A stretch of DNA of 13,883 nt from NCBI GenBank assembly GCA_001785805.1, contig MFUU01000019.1, positions 1 to 13,883 of the forward strand, given 5' to 3'. Numbering within the stretch: the stretch's first letter is position 1; every line of letters begins with the position of its first letter. Shown here in pieces: positions 1-5,561 of the stretch. Source of the stretch: Candidatus Nomurabacteria bacterium RIFCSPLOWO2_01_FULL_39_17. Lineage in GTDB: Bacteria; Patescibacteriota; Minisyncoccia; Phycocordibacterales; UBA9973. The position numbers and the translations under genes were made by a program. The notes beneath the pieces were generated by a model. It saw only the letters and a list, made by a program, of their open reading frames with translations, was not told the DNA's origin and made no database searches.

Positions 1-237
1 CAGAGCTTTAAGTTGAAAAAAAGACTTTTTTTGGTTAAACTAAAAGAGCCCAAGTGTAAAGAATGTGGTTGGGCTAAAATGTCGGTTGATGGAAGAGTGC
101 CACTGGAATTAGATCATATTAACGGAGATAGACACGATAATAGATTAGAAAATTTAAGAATACTTTGCCCTAATTGCCATAGTCTGCAAAAAACGCACAG
201 GGGTAGAAATATAAAAAAAGATGGGCCAGTGGCGTAA
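1..237 (+). CDS. HNH endonuclease, C-terminal part (5' end outside window)
   Basis: C-terminal part of a small HNH-family nuclease. The reading frame is open to the window's left edge, so the TTG at 13 is probably internal and the N-terminus is missing. Counting from that TTG, two zinc knuckles are visible (C15-x2-C18 and C52-x2-C55) around the ββα-metal core: LDH at 33-35, followed by NGD, then N43 and H56 in CPNCHS. This arrangement is typical of HNH enzymes that nick or cut DNA, often homing-type or phage-derived. Its last five codons and TAA stop lie inside the 5' half of the tRNA-Leu(TAA) gene (223-237), a 15-base overlap on the same strand. That could mean the gene's original 3' end was replaced at the tRNA. 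The family call is firm; cellular role and target are unknown. Confidence 0.8.
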   Translation, partial: QSFKLKKRLFLVKLKEPKCKECGWAKMSVDGRVPLELDHINGDRHDNRLENLRILCPNCHSLQKTHRGRNIKKDGPVA

Positions 238-304
238 TTGGTAGCCGCAATCGACTTAAGATCGATCGCCGTAAGGCATGTGGGTTCGATTCCCACCTGG
301 CCCA
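223..304 (+). tRNA. tRNA-Leu (anticodon TAA)
   Basis: Acceptor stem GGGCCAG (223-229) pairs with CTGGCCC (297-303), with discriminator A304. Anticodon stem ATCGA/TCGAT (250-254/262-266) encloses loop CTTAAGA with anticodon TAA at 257-259, reading UUA. A long variable arm (CGCC..GGC) marks it as class II, and the T arm is GTGGG-TTCGATT-CCCAC. CCA is not encoded. The 5' 15 bases overlap the end of the HNH coding frame. Confidence 0.96.
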
Positions 305-412
305 CAAAGTTCTTTAAAATTTTAATTGATAGATTGTTCACCTCCATAAATTTTTGGTAGGTCAAAAGATTAGAAAAAAGAATACAGTTGGTTAGTGTAT
401 AAAATATATAAT

Positions 413-485
413 GCGCCCATAGCTCAGCTGGTAGAGCAGATCCCTCTTAAGGATAAGGTCGGGGGTTCGATCCCCTCTGGGCGCA
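413..485 (+). tRNA. tRNA-Lys (anticodon CTT)
   Basis: Acceptor GCGCCCA (413-419) pairs with TGGGCGC (478-484), discriminator A485. D arm GCTC..GAGC; anticodon loop CTCTTAA with CTT at 446-448; T arm GGGGG-TTCGATC-CCCTC. The top pair of the anticodon stem is G439/A455, a mismatch. CCA is not encoded. The last four bases (CGCA) also form the base of a long hairpin continuing downstream to 532. A weak TATAAA lies at 398-403, without a convincing -35 box. Confidence 0.96.
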
Positions 486-532
486 CTAGGTCAGAAAATA
501 TTCAAACTGCTTTGAATTTTTCTGACTAGTGC
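482..532 (+). repeat. Long inverted repeat fused to the tRNA-Lys 3' end
   Basis: CGCACTAG (482-489) pairs with CTAGTGCG (525-532). The stem continues inward, with G490 bulged, through TCAGAAAATATTCAAA against TTTGAATTTTTCTGA, with one further one-base bulge and a CTGC loop (507-510). In all about 24 pairs form. The stem borrows the last three acceptor bases and the discriminator of tRNA-Lys. It may act as terminator or processing signal, but there is no T-run after the stem. Confidence 0.6.
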
Positions 533-544
533 GAGTCGGAGACA

Positions 545-621
545 TGTTTTTTCAGTAGAAAAAACAGTCGAGGCAGGGTCGTGAAATTTTGCAAGTATCG
601 ACGAGCAAAATATTCCTGACC
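545..621 (+). repeat. Two further hairpins between tRNA-Lys and tRNA-Leu
   Basis: A perfect 9-bp stem TGTTTTTTC/GAAAAAACA with loop AGTA occupies 545-566. A second, imperfect stem pairs 577-592 (GGTC..TTTTGC) with 605-621 (GCAAAA..GACC), with one mismatch and one bulge around a 12-nt loop. With the hairpin at 482-532, nearly all of the 154 bases between the two tRNA genes are foldable. No coding frame is evident. The block may be a degraded miniature element or a structured spacer RNA. Confidence 0.45.
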
Positions 622-639
622 ACAAATCGCATTATAGTT

Positions 640-724
640 GCCGGGATGGCGGAATTGGTATACGCGCTAGTCTTAGGAACTAGTGGGGCAACCCTTGGGA
701 GTTCGAGTCTCCCTCCCGGCACCA
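640..724 (+). tRNA. tRNA-Leu (anticodon TAG), CCA encoded
   Basis: Acceptor GCCGGGA (640-646) pairs with TCCCGGC (714-720), discriminator A721, and genomic CCA at 722-724. Anticodon stem CTAGT/ACTAG encloses loop CTTAGGA with anticodon TAG at 674-676. A long class II variable arm (GGGGCAACCCTT) and T-loop TTCGAGT are present. It is the only one of the three tRNAs here with a templated CCA. Confidence 0.96.
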
Positions 725-733
725 AACAATTAC

Positions 734-762
734 TTGACATTTAGATTCAATTATGCTATACT
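734..762 (+). promoter_or_regulatory. Consensus sigma-70 promoter, leaderless for the IPT protein gene
   Basis: TTGACA (734-739), 17-base spacer, TATACT (757-762). The expected transcription start (about 769) lies 0-2 bases before the ATG at 771. The mRNA should therefore be leaderless or nearly so, and no Shine-Dalgarno is possible. Confidence 0.85.
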
Positions 763-770
763 ATCTATAT

Positions 771-1499
771 ATGAGTAAAACACAAAACAAATTAATATTG
801 AGCTTGATAATTTTAGCCTTTACTTTCGGACTCTTTTGGTCCTTGCCTGCTTATGCAAGAATCGAAGCAGACAGTACGGGAGCTAGTGGAGTTACGGGTG
901 ATGGTTATGACTATGGTGGTCCTAATTATTATCCGAATGGTTACCCCAATGGTTATCCTTATGGAAACCAAAATCCAAGACCAGTTATCTTTATGTTGAA
1001 CCCTAGTTCGGTAAATAGAAACTCTGGTCCTTTCACTGCGGGTATCACTGGCAACTATTTTATGCCGGGCGCTATCGCAAAGTTGAATGGTTCTAACCGC
1101 ACTACTACTTATATTAGTTCTACTTATCTGCAAATGCAATTAAGTTATGCGGACACAACCGGTTCAGGAGATTATTTAGTAACTGTTTATAATCCGACTC
1201 CGGGCGGCGGATTATCAAATTCCGCTATGCTTAACATAAGTGGTACACAAGTTAGCGGTCCTATTACAGCTACGGCTACCCCTACCACTACAGCAAAAAA
1301 AACAACTACCAGTACTAGTACTGTGGCAAAATCTGCGACAACTAACGGTCTTGAGGCCAATGTTCTATCGTCCGGTTTCTTGCCTTCAAATATAATTCAG
1401 TGGTTGTTATTCCTTTTGTTGGTTCTTTTAGTTATCGTATTTTGGAGAAAAATTTATATCAGCGATAAGGAAAAGGAAACGCCGTTAAAGCACGCTTAA
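771..1499 (+). CDS. Surface-anchored IPT/TIG-domain protein
   Basis: A 242-residue exported protein. It has a signal peptide (basic start, hydrophobic 8-25, likely cut after AYA at residue 29), a Gly/Tyr/Pro/Asn-rich segment with an NGYP repeat (about 50-68), and one IPT/TIG immunoglobulin-like domain (about 70-157, with PVIFMLNPSS near its start and the GDYLVTVYNP strand). A Thr/Ser-rich linker follows (163-191), then a C-terminal membrane helix (about 208-226) with a short basic tail. Such architecture suits an anchored cell-surface binding or adhesion protein; the ligand is not known. The in-frame ATG at 753 lies inside the promoter and cannot be transcribed, so the start is the ATG at 771. 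It stands as a single gene, ending at the hairpin at 1545-1573. Confidence 0.85.
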   Translation: MSKTQNKLILSLIILAFTFGLFWSLPAYARIEADSTGASGVTGDGYDYGGPNYYPNGYPNGYPYGNQNPRPVIFMLNPSSVNRNSGPFTAGITGNYFMPGAIAKLNGSNRTTTYISSTYLQMQLSYADTTGSGDYLVTVYNPTPGGGLSNSAMLNISGTQVSGPITATATPTTTAKKTTTSTSTVAKSATTNGLEANVLSSGFLPSNIIQWLLFLLLVLLVIVFWRKIYISDKEKETPLKHA

Positions 1500-1544
1500 A
1501 AAAACACAGGCTTTAGGCGCTAGGCATTAGCAAAAAGAACAAAC

Positions 1545-1573
1545 AAAAGTCAATCTCAGTGGGGTTGACTTTT
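1545..1573. terminator. Rho-independent terminator, probably bidirectional
   Basis: AAAAGTCAATCTC (1545-1557) pairs with GGGGTTGACTTTT (1561-1573), including two G-T wobbles, with loop AGT. It is A-rich on the left and T-rich on the right. It follows the IPT gene stop by 45 bases. Its 3' arm also supplies the -35 box of the next promoter. Confidence 0.7.
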
Positions 1574-1593
1574 GCGTTCTAATGTGATAGAAT
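1565..1593 (+). promoter_or_regulatory. Sigma-70 promoter for the SPFH operon
   Basis: TTGACT (1565-1570), 17-base spacer, TAGAAT (1588-1593). Predicted start is near 1600, giving a leader of about 170 nt before the ATG at 1770. The -35 lies in the descending arm of the preceding terminator. Confidence 0.6.
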
Positions 1594-1638
1594 ATACCGA
1601 GAATAAAAGTTCTTCGATAACCTCACTTAAAAATAGAG

Positions 1639-1703
1639 ACGGTTTGTGAGCCAAGTAGCTATTCCACTCTGGCCACAATTTAGACACTTGGCTCACAAAC
1701 CGT
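1639..1703 (+). promoter_or_regulatory. Perfect 18-bp inverted repeat in the SPFH leader
   Basis: ACGGTTTGTGAGCCAAGT (1639-1656) and its exact reverse complement (1686-1703) flank a 29-base loop. The structure lies in the predicted 5' untranslated region. A second GC-only hairpin, CCCCGCG/CGCGGGG (1719-1734), follows closely and ends 22 bases before the Shine-Dalgarno. No T-run follows, so it is not an intrinsic terminator. It could be an mRNA-stabilising or regulator-binding structure, or a scar of insertion. Confidence 0.65.
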
Positions 1704-1756
1704 TTCATCACGTACAATCCCCGCGCCCGCGGGGCGCACTCAAACGCCTTCTGGGC

Positions 1757-1762
1757 AAGGAG
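1757..1762 (+). promoter_or_regulatory. Canonical Shine-Dalgarno AAGGAG
   Basis: AAGGAG lies 7 bases before the ATG at 1770 and fixes that start. I saw no Shine-Dalgarno this good before any other gene in the window. Confidence 0.8.
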
Positions 1763-1769
1763 TAACACA

Positions 1770-2810
1770 ATGTACACGCTTGGACTCATTCTGACCGGGA
1801 TCATTATCTTGATCCTTCTCCCCTTCGCGGCTTATTCGCTTGCGAAGGATGATTGGTTCTTCACTCTCCTTGAGAGTGGGAACATCAAGTATATCTACTT
1901 CGGCGACACTCTGAGGAGAATAATCGCCGATGTGAGGGGAAAGAAACTCGATGGGCATCAGCTCGTCGACGGTGAAGAGGAGAGAAGCTTTGTAGAGAAG
2001 ACGTTCAGGATTTACTGGGTTGGCGTTCCTCTCATCGCCTCGGTGAAGAGATTCACTATCAAGCCGAGGAAAGAGTGGGAAGAGACCGCCGGGAAGGCGC
2101 CCACAGAATGGATTCGTGATTTCCCGGCGAGAGAAGTTACTTCTCTTCGTTACGCTTTTCCCCGCCCCTACCTGCTCATGGAGGTCGAGCTCGGAGATCG
2201 TCAGACTGTAAACTTGCTCCTGATTTGCAAGTTTATCGTCGTCGACGCCTACCTTCCGGTAGTCGAACTCAAGGGCGATTTCTTCGAGTTCACTGGCTCG
2301 ATTCTCAAGGGGTCGGTGCTTGATGTACTCAAGAAACAGAAAACCATGCAGGATTTCATCAACGCCCCCAAGGGCGAGGGCGGAATTCTGAAGGAGCTGG
2401 AGAAGGATTCTGACCTTAACGAGGCCCTGAGAAAACATGTGGGCCTGCGTCTCGTCGGTATTGCAATTGCCGACTGGAATCCTTCGGACCCGAAGATCCG
2501 CGAAGCAATGAACAAGAAATTCATCGCGGAGAATGAGCGCGAGGCTACTGTCATCGCCGCCGATGCTTACAGACAGAAGCGCGAGATTGACTCGCAAGCT
2601 GACGCTGAAGCAGAGAAGAGACTGGCTACAGCGCGCGGCGCGCGCATCAAAGAAACAGTTGCGCAACTTGCCGCTGCAAGCCCCGGCCGGCCAGACCTTG
2701 TTGTTCAGGCCGTCGCTGAAGTTCTACAGGCTGAAGCACTGCCAAACTTGACCACTCTGGTCAAGGGCAATGCACAGCCTGTCGTGTCAGTTGGGGGGGT
2801 TAAGAAATGA
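1770..2810 (+). CDS. SPFH/Band 7 domain membrane protein
   Basis: A 346-residue membrane-tethered scaffold protein of the stomatin/prohibitin/flotillin superfamily. It has an N-terminal membrane helix (about 4-24) and a Band 7/SPFH region (about 70-240, including LLLICKFIVVDA and VGLRLVGIAIADWNP, the usual 'amphibolic' strand pattern). A charged Ala/Glu-rich probable coiled coil follows (about 247-300, NEREATVIAADAYRQKREID), then a C-terminal oligomerisation-like segment. Family members form ring-like membrane microdomains and often partner proteases or NfeD. Here the partner gene, overlapping by ATGA, is not NfeD. Codon use is GC-rich (CGC, CTC, GAG, GGG), unlike the AT-rich neighbours, which suggests transfer. 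The long minus-strand frame across this gene is a by-product of its GC-rich codons. Family assignment is good; function is inferred. Confidence 0.85.
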   Translation: MYTLGLILTGIIILILLPFAAYSLAKDDWFFTLLESGNIKYIYFGDTLRRIIADVRGKKLDGHQLVDGEEERSFVEKTFRIYWVGVPLIASVKRFTIKPRKEWEETAGKAPTEWIRDFPAREVTSLRYAFPRPYLLMEVELGDRQTVNLLLICKFIVVDAYLPVVELKGDFFEFTGSILKGSVLDVLKKQKTMQDFINAPKGEGGILKELEKDSDLNEALRKHVGLRLVGIAIADWNPSDPKIREAMNKKFIAENEREATVIAADAYRQKREIDSQADAEAEKRLATARGARIKETVAQLAAASPGRPDLVVQAVAEVLQAEALPNLTTLVKGNAQPVVSVGGVKK

Positions 2811-3328
2811 AATTCTTCCCCTTCATCATCGGCGGGATCATCATTGCCATCCTCCTCGGTATCATCTTCCGAGGAAGAAGCAAGGGCATCAGCTGGTCGT
2901 GGTTGGGCGGGGCGACGTTTCTGGTTCTCCTCGGGTGGGGGGCACTGAAGTATTTAAATCGCCCCCGCGAATCTGACGAACCAGATCGGGAAGTCAGGGA
3001 CACCCGACCTGCTTCCCCGGCTCCCACCTACATCCAACAGGTCGCCGGGTCGGGCGGGACGTTCGAGTTTCCCGTCTCCGGGGAAGGTCACGCGACAAAG
3101 ACAAATGGGGTTCGAGCCTGGCTCGACCCGATAAGGACATCTGTCTTCCCGAGTCAACCGGCTCGGTACGTCTTCGTCGAAGATACTGTCGTCTTCTTTG
3201 ACGACACTGAAGGTGCCCGGGTGGATCGCACCCCGCATCATCAGGTGTGGCTTGATATGCCGGCGGGGAGGTATATCATCTACCCTCTCGGCAATCGAGA
3301 TCGCATCTTCGTTCGCTGGTGGCAGTAG
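2807..3328 (+). CDS. Two-helix membrane protein with extracytoplasmic domain
   Basis: Unrecognised 173-residue protein, translationally coupled to the SPFH gene (ATGA overlap at 2807-2810). It has membrane helices at about 4-22 and 33-50, a Pro/Asp/Arg-rich linker (51-78), and a mostly β-strand soluble domain (about 83-173) that ends in RIFVRWWQ. The β-domain has alternating hydrophobic residues (YVFVEDTVVFFDD), as in small OB- or sandwich-like folds. The place in the operon matches that of NfeD, which also has membrane helices plus an OB domain, but I see no NfeD signature motif. It could be a functional analogue and partner of the SPFH protein. GC-rich codon use matches the upstream gene. 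The frame ends at a clean stop 41 bases before a terminator hairpin. Confidence 0.75.
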   Translation: MKFFPFIIGGIIIAILLGIIFRGRSKGISWSWLGGATFLVLLGWGALKYLNRPRESDEPDREVRDTRPASPAPTYIQQVAGSGGTFEFPVSGEGHATKTNGVRAWLDPIRTSVFPSQPARYVFVEDTVVFFDDTEGARVDRTPHHQVWLDMPAGRYIIYPLGNRDRIFVRWWQ

Positions 3329-3369
3329 TTGGGTGAGGTTATAGATCACAGTTTGGCGCACCATGTGCA

Positions 3370-3410
3370 AAAAGGGACAGCTCTATCGGGTCTGTCCCTT
3401 TTCACGTTTT
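3370..3410. terminator. Bidirectional terminator between convergent operons
   Basis: AAAAGGGACAG (3370-3380) pairs with CTGTCCCTTTT (3392-3402) around an 11-base loop. TTTT (3407-3410) lies further downstream on the plus strand, and a T5 follows the stem directly on the minus strand (complement of 3369-3373). It closes the SPFH operon from the left and the pilin array from the right. Confidence 0.85.
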
Positions 3411-3426
3411 TACTTTATCTATTCAA

Positions 3427-3768
3427 CTAAGGAATGATAGATGGATTGTAATCCCTTAAATTTACAGTCCCTTGTTCTGGATTTATTTCTGATTGAGGTA
3501 TGTCGGCGGTTCTCAAAATAATATTAAGGATAGTCCAAACTCCCATCATAACAGTGAGTCCAATAATGCCGTAAATCATGTGTTTCTTGCCGGCAGTTTT
3601 CTTCTCTTCGTTCTCTTGGTTCGACATAAACTCGAAGATGCCGTAGAGGAAGTAAGCGAGCGCCAAGACAAAAAGCAGATTTATCAGCGGATTTACGATA
3701 ATATTGTTCACGTTCGTCAGAAACGAGTCCAAACTCGCATAAGCTATGTTAGGAAAAAGTAAATTCAT
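3427..3768 (-). CDS. T4SS pilin-like (VirB2/TrbC-type) small membrane protein, copy 1
   Basis: 113 residues with two membrane helices (about 24-47 and 64-86) separated by a charged loop (QENEEKKTAGKK). A short N-terminus ends in a possible processing site near AYA (residue 11). The family signature G-I-I-G followed by W eight residues later (G70, W78) is present in helix 2. The C-terminal tail of about 25 polar residues is longer than in the paralogues. By analogy with VirB2/TrbC pilins, the processed protein would have both ends outside and the loop in the cytoplasm, forming a pilus or surface assembly. It is the last gene of the array, 39 bases after copy 2, and ends at the bidirectional terminator. 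Assignment rests on topology and the shared motif. Confidence 0.72.
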   Translation of the reverse strand: MNLLFPNIAYASLDSFLTNVNNIIVNPLINLLFVLALAYFLYGIFEFMSNQENEEKKTAGKKHMIYGIIGLTVMMGVWTILNIILRTADIPQSEINPEQGTVNLRDYNPSIIP

Positions 3769-3807
3769 CCCGTTAGAAATTTGATTAACTAAGAAATTCT
3801 CTTCAAA

Positions 3808-4200
3808 CTAGAAACCAATTATTCCAGGAGTCGTGACTGTTGCGGTAGTACTTAAACCAAATGTAGTGGTAAGAACTTTAATAAGTCCCCATAGAGCAGT
3901 GATGACCAATAGACCGATTAATCCATAAATCATCTTGTCTTTGCCTTTCTTCTTGGCTTCTTCGTCACTGGCAATAACATAAGAAACGACACCCCATACG
4001 AAGTAAAGGACACCCAAGATGACTAATACTGGTATAGCAAGGTCAAATATATCACCAAATACACAAATTATTCCTTGAATGGTTGTCAAACCACCAGCCG
4101 GTGGAAGGTCACAACTACCTCCAGATAGAGGCTGTGCAAGAGCCAAAAATGGCACAAAACTCAAAGCAGAACCCGACAACATAATTAACTTCTTTTTCAT
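3808..4200 (-). CDS. T4SS pilin-like small membrane protein, copy 2
   Basis: 130 residues. A clear signal peptide (MKKK, hydrophobic core, FLALA|Q near 22) is followed by a short external segment with C30 and C46, which could form a disulphide. Helices lie at about 53-76 and 90-111, flanking a basic loop (SDEEAKKKGKDK), and helix 2 carries GLIG with W104 eight residues after G96. The tail is Thr-rich and ends in IIGF, like copy 5 (WIGF). It is closest to copy 3, sharing FVWGVV-x-YVI and DEE-x-KK. It is separated from copy 3 by 242 bases that hold its own promoter (4393-4401) and a structured leader (4241-4302). No Shine-Dalgarno is visible. Confidence 0.78.
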   Translation of the reverse strand: MKKKLIMLSGSALSFVPFLALAQPLSGGSCDLPPAGGLTTIQGIICVFGDIFDLAIPVLVILGVLYFVWGVVSYVIASDEEAKKKGKDKMIYGLIGLLVITALWGLIKVLTTTFGLSTTATVTTPGIIGF

Positions 4201-4240
4201 GACTAATTTTTAACGAACGTTAGTGAGTATAAAAATATTC

Positions 4241-4302
4241 ACCCTGTTAAATAAAATCCTTTGGATTTTGGCTTTTGCTTAGCAAAAGCTACTTAACGGG
4301 GT
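4241..4302 (-). ncRNA. Putative structured leader RNA folding as a three-way junction
   Basis: An outer stem ACCCTGTTAA (4241-4250) pairs with TTAACGGGGT (4293-4302), 10 pairs with one wobble. It encloses two adjacent hairpins: AAAATCC/GGATTTT with a 3-base loop (4253-4269), and a nearly contiguous GCTTTTGC/GCAAAAGC with a 3-base loop (4270-4290, closed by a G-T pair). Only four bases are unpaired at the junction. Transcribed from the minus-strand promoter at 4393-4401, it would lie about 40-100 nt upstream of the copy 2 start codon. It resembles no riboswitch I recognise. It may be a cis-regulatory element, an RNase processing site separating the two halves of the array, or a palindromic mobile repeat. 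The pairing is certain; the function is inference. Confidence 0.5.
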
Positions 4303-4392
4303 TAGAAAATTATATTCGCCATGTTCATAAATTTTTTAATAATAAGAACGACCCATAACTAATAATGATTGCCTAAATGATTAGACCTTACA

Positions 4393-4401
4393 ATTATACC
4401 A
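4393..4401 (-). promoter_or_regulatory. Extended -10 promoter for pilin copies 2 and 1
   Basis: On the minus strand this reads TGGTATAAT, a perfect extended -10 box (TGnTATAAT), with no good -35. Predicted start is near 4386, giving a leader of about 186 nt before the start codon at 4200. It places pilin copies 2 and 1 in a separately controlled unit. Confidence 0.6.
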
Positions 4402-4442
4402 CAAGCATAGTAGAAAGGTAGCAAACTGTGGATAATATAAGC

Positions 4443-4736
4443 CTAGGGCTTTACTTCCGGGATGAATGTACTGTCAATACCGAAAGTGTCCCCCACTATC
4501 TTCACCAGACCCCAGACAGAAACCATTACCGTAAGAGCAATAATACCCCAAATCATAAATTGTTTGCCCTTGGACTTCTTAGACTCTTCGTCGGCATTTA
4601 TAACGTATTGCACCACTCCCCAGACGAACATCGCCGTCGCTAGAATAAAAATAAGTGGGATAACTCCCTTTACGATAGTACAAGAAATATAAGTGAGCAA
4701 TTGACCAAAATTCGGGTTAGTAGCAAGTGTACACAT
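4443..4736 (-). CDS. T4SS pilin-like small membrane protein, copy 3, no signal peptide
   Basis: 97 residues, the shortest of the five. There is no N-terminal signal peptide: it begins directly with a polar segment (C2, C19), then helix 1 (about 22-45, FVWGVVQYVI), loop DEESKKSKGKQ, and helix 2 with GIIA and W75 eight residues after A67. Strong similarity to copy 2 through both helices suggests recent duplication with loss of the signal sequence, or an unprocessed subunit with the N-terminus inserted differently. It starts 9 bases after the copy 4 stop, so it is surely cotranscribed and possibly reached by reinitiation. No Shine-Dalgarno is seen. Confidence 0.75.
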   Translation of the reverse strand: MCTLATNPNFGQLLTYISCTIVKGVIPLIFILATAMFVWGVVQYVINADEESKKSKGKQFMIWGIIALTVMVSVWGLVKIVGDTFGIDSTFIPEVKP

Positions 4737-4745
4737 AAATAATTA

Positions 4746-5129
4746 TTAAGCTGATAATCCTATCACCGTCTCTGTTATAATCTGCGCGATAGCCCATGAC
4801 CCTAAGAGTATCGCCGAACCGATAAGCGTATATAAAAGAGCGTCTTTGGCCTTGCTTAATTTTTCAGAGTTGCCTCTGGCGGCCACGAAAAGAAAACCGC
4901 AGTAAATAATCGCCAGCGCAATAAGCGGTATGCCGATTCTTAATATGCCTGTTAAAAAGGTTTTGATAAGTCCGCTTAGAGTACTTTGACTGATTGGATT
5001 GCAAATTGTACCGGACGGAGTGCCAGATGGACAAGGAGGAACCTGGGCTGCGTAAATTTTTCCAAAAGATATGAAGTAAAAATATACTGACCAAATTATT
5101 TTGTTAAAATTTTTCTTTAAAAATGTCAT
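4746..5129 (-). CDS. T4SS pilin-like small membrane protein, copy 4
   Basis: 127 residues. The N-terminal signal is basic plus aromatic-rich (FLKKNFNK, then hydrophobic, with likely cleavage after YAA near 28), followed by a short external segment with C33 and C43, helix 1 (about 62-84), a short basic loop (GNSEKLSKAKD), and helix 2 with TLIG and W112 eight residues after G104. It ends shortly after helix 2. The sequence is more divergent than the copy 2/3 pair and shares the T-L-I-G form with copy 5. It lies 20 bases after the copy 5 stop. The topology fits VirB2/TrbC-type pilins. Confidence 0.77.
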   Translation of the reverse strand: MTFLKKNFNKIIWSVYFYFISFGKIYAAQVPPCPSGTPSGTICNPISQSTLSGLIKTFLTGILRIGIPLIALAIIYCGFLFVAARGNSEKLSKAKDALLYTLIGSAILLGSWAIAQIITETVIGLSA

Positions 5130-5149
5130 TGTTTTGATTATAACTTATT

Positions 5150-5548
5150 CTAAAAACCAATCCAAGCCCCATCATATCCCAGAATTGATAATACGGTTTT
5201 AATGATAAGCCAGCAGGCTGCAGCAATGATTAAACCAATGAGGGTATTGGTAAAAATAGTTTTTGCCTTGGTCCTAGCACTAGCCGCTTCCCTGCCCGCG
5301 GTGACAAGCAGAAAGCCTGCATAAGCGAACATTATAGCCGCAATGGGTATAACTAAATTTCCAAGAATAAAGTTAATGATTGTGTTTACAAGATCCATTA
5401 TGTCGTCAAAGGTGCATGGAGCTTCGTTTCCTTTACCGCACTGCACTAAACCACCCTCTGGCGGTATCTGCGCTGCGAAAGAAAAAACAGGCATAGAGAA
5501 AATAACTATGATGAGGACCAGAATTAGTAATGTTGTTATTTTATGCAT
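5150..5548 (-). CDS. T4SS pilin-like small membrane protein, copy 5 (first in the array)
   Basis: 132 residues. Signal peptide (hydrophobic 5-22, cut near FSFAA|Q), external segment with C37 and C45, helix 1 (about 63-84), basic loop (REAASARTKAK), helix 2 with TLIG and W113 eight residues after G105, and a short tail ending in WIGF. The mature N-terminus QIPPEGG resembles copy 4 (QVPPC) and copy 2 (QPLSGG), suggesting a common processing rule. It starts 13 bases after the stop of the solute-binding protein gene, so the two are very likely cotranscribed. This is the link between the substrate-binding protein and the pilin array. Confidence 0.78.
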   Translation of the reverse strand: MHKITTLLILVLIIVIFSMPVFSFAAQIPPEGGLVQCGKGNEAPCTFDDIMDLVNTIINFILGNLVIPIAAIMFAYAGFLLVTAGREAASARTKAKTIFTNTLIGLIIAAACWLIIKTVLSILGYDGAWIGF

Positions 5549-5561
5549 AATTTACATTAAA

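Noticed and set aside
407..412. TATAAT immediately before tRNA-Lys as its promoter
   Set aside because: Transcription would start inside the tRNA, so it cannot produce the mature 5' end.
753..770. Upstream in-frame ATG as start of the IPT protein
   Set aside because: It lies between the -35 and -10 boxes of a consensus promoter and would not be in the mRNA; the signal peptide is also better formed from 771.
1740..2666. A 308-codon open frame on the minus strand
   Set aside because: It is antisense to the SPFH gene in GC-rich sequence where stops are rare. It has no ribosome site or recognisable domain, while the plus-strand frame has a clear family, promoter and Shine-Dalgarno.
4241..4302. 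Integron attC site: GTTAAAT and ACTTAAC match the GTTRRRY and RYYYAAC core forms around a palindrome
   Set aside because: The cores are in the wrong order for attC (RYYYAAC should come first, GTTRRRY last). Two separate hairpins rather than one imperfect stem lie between them, and no integrase gene is in the window.
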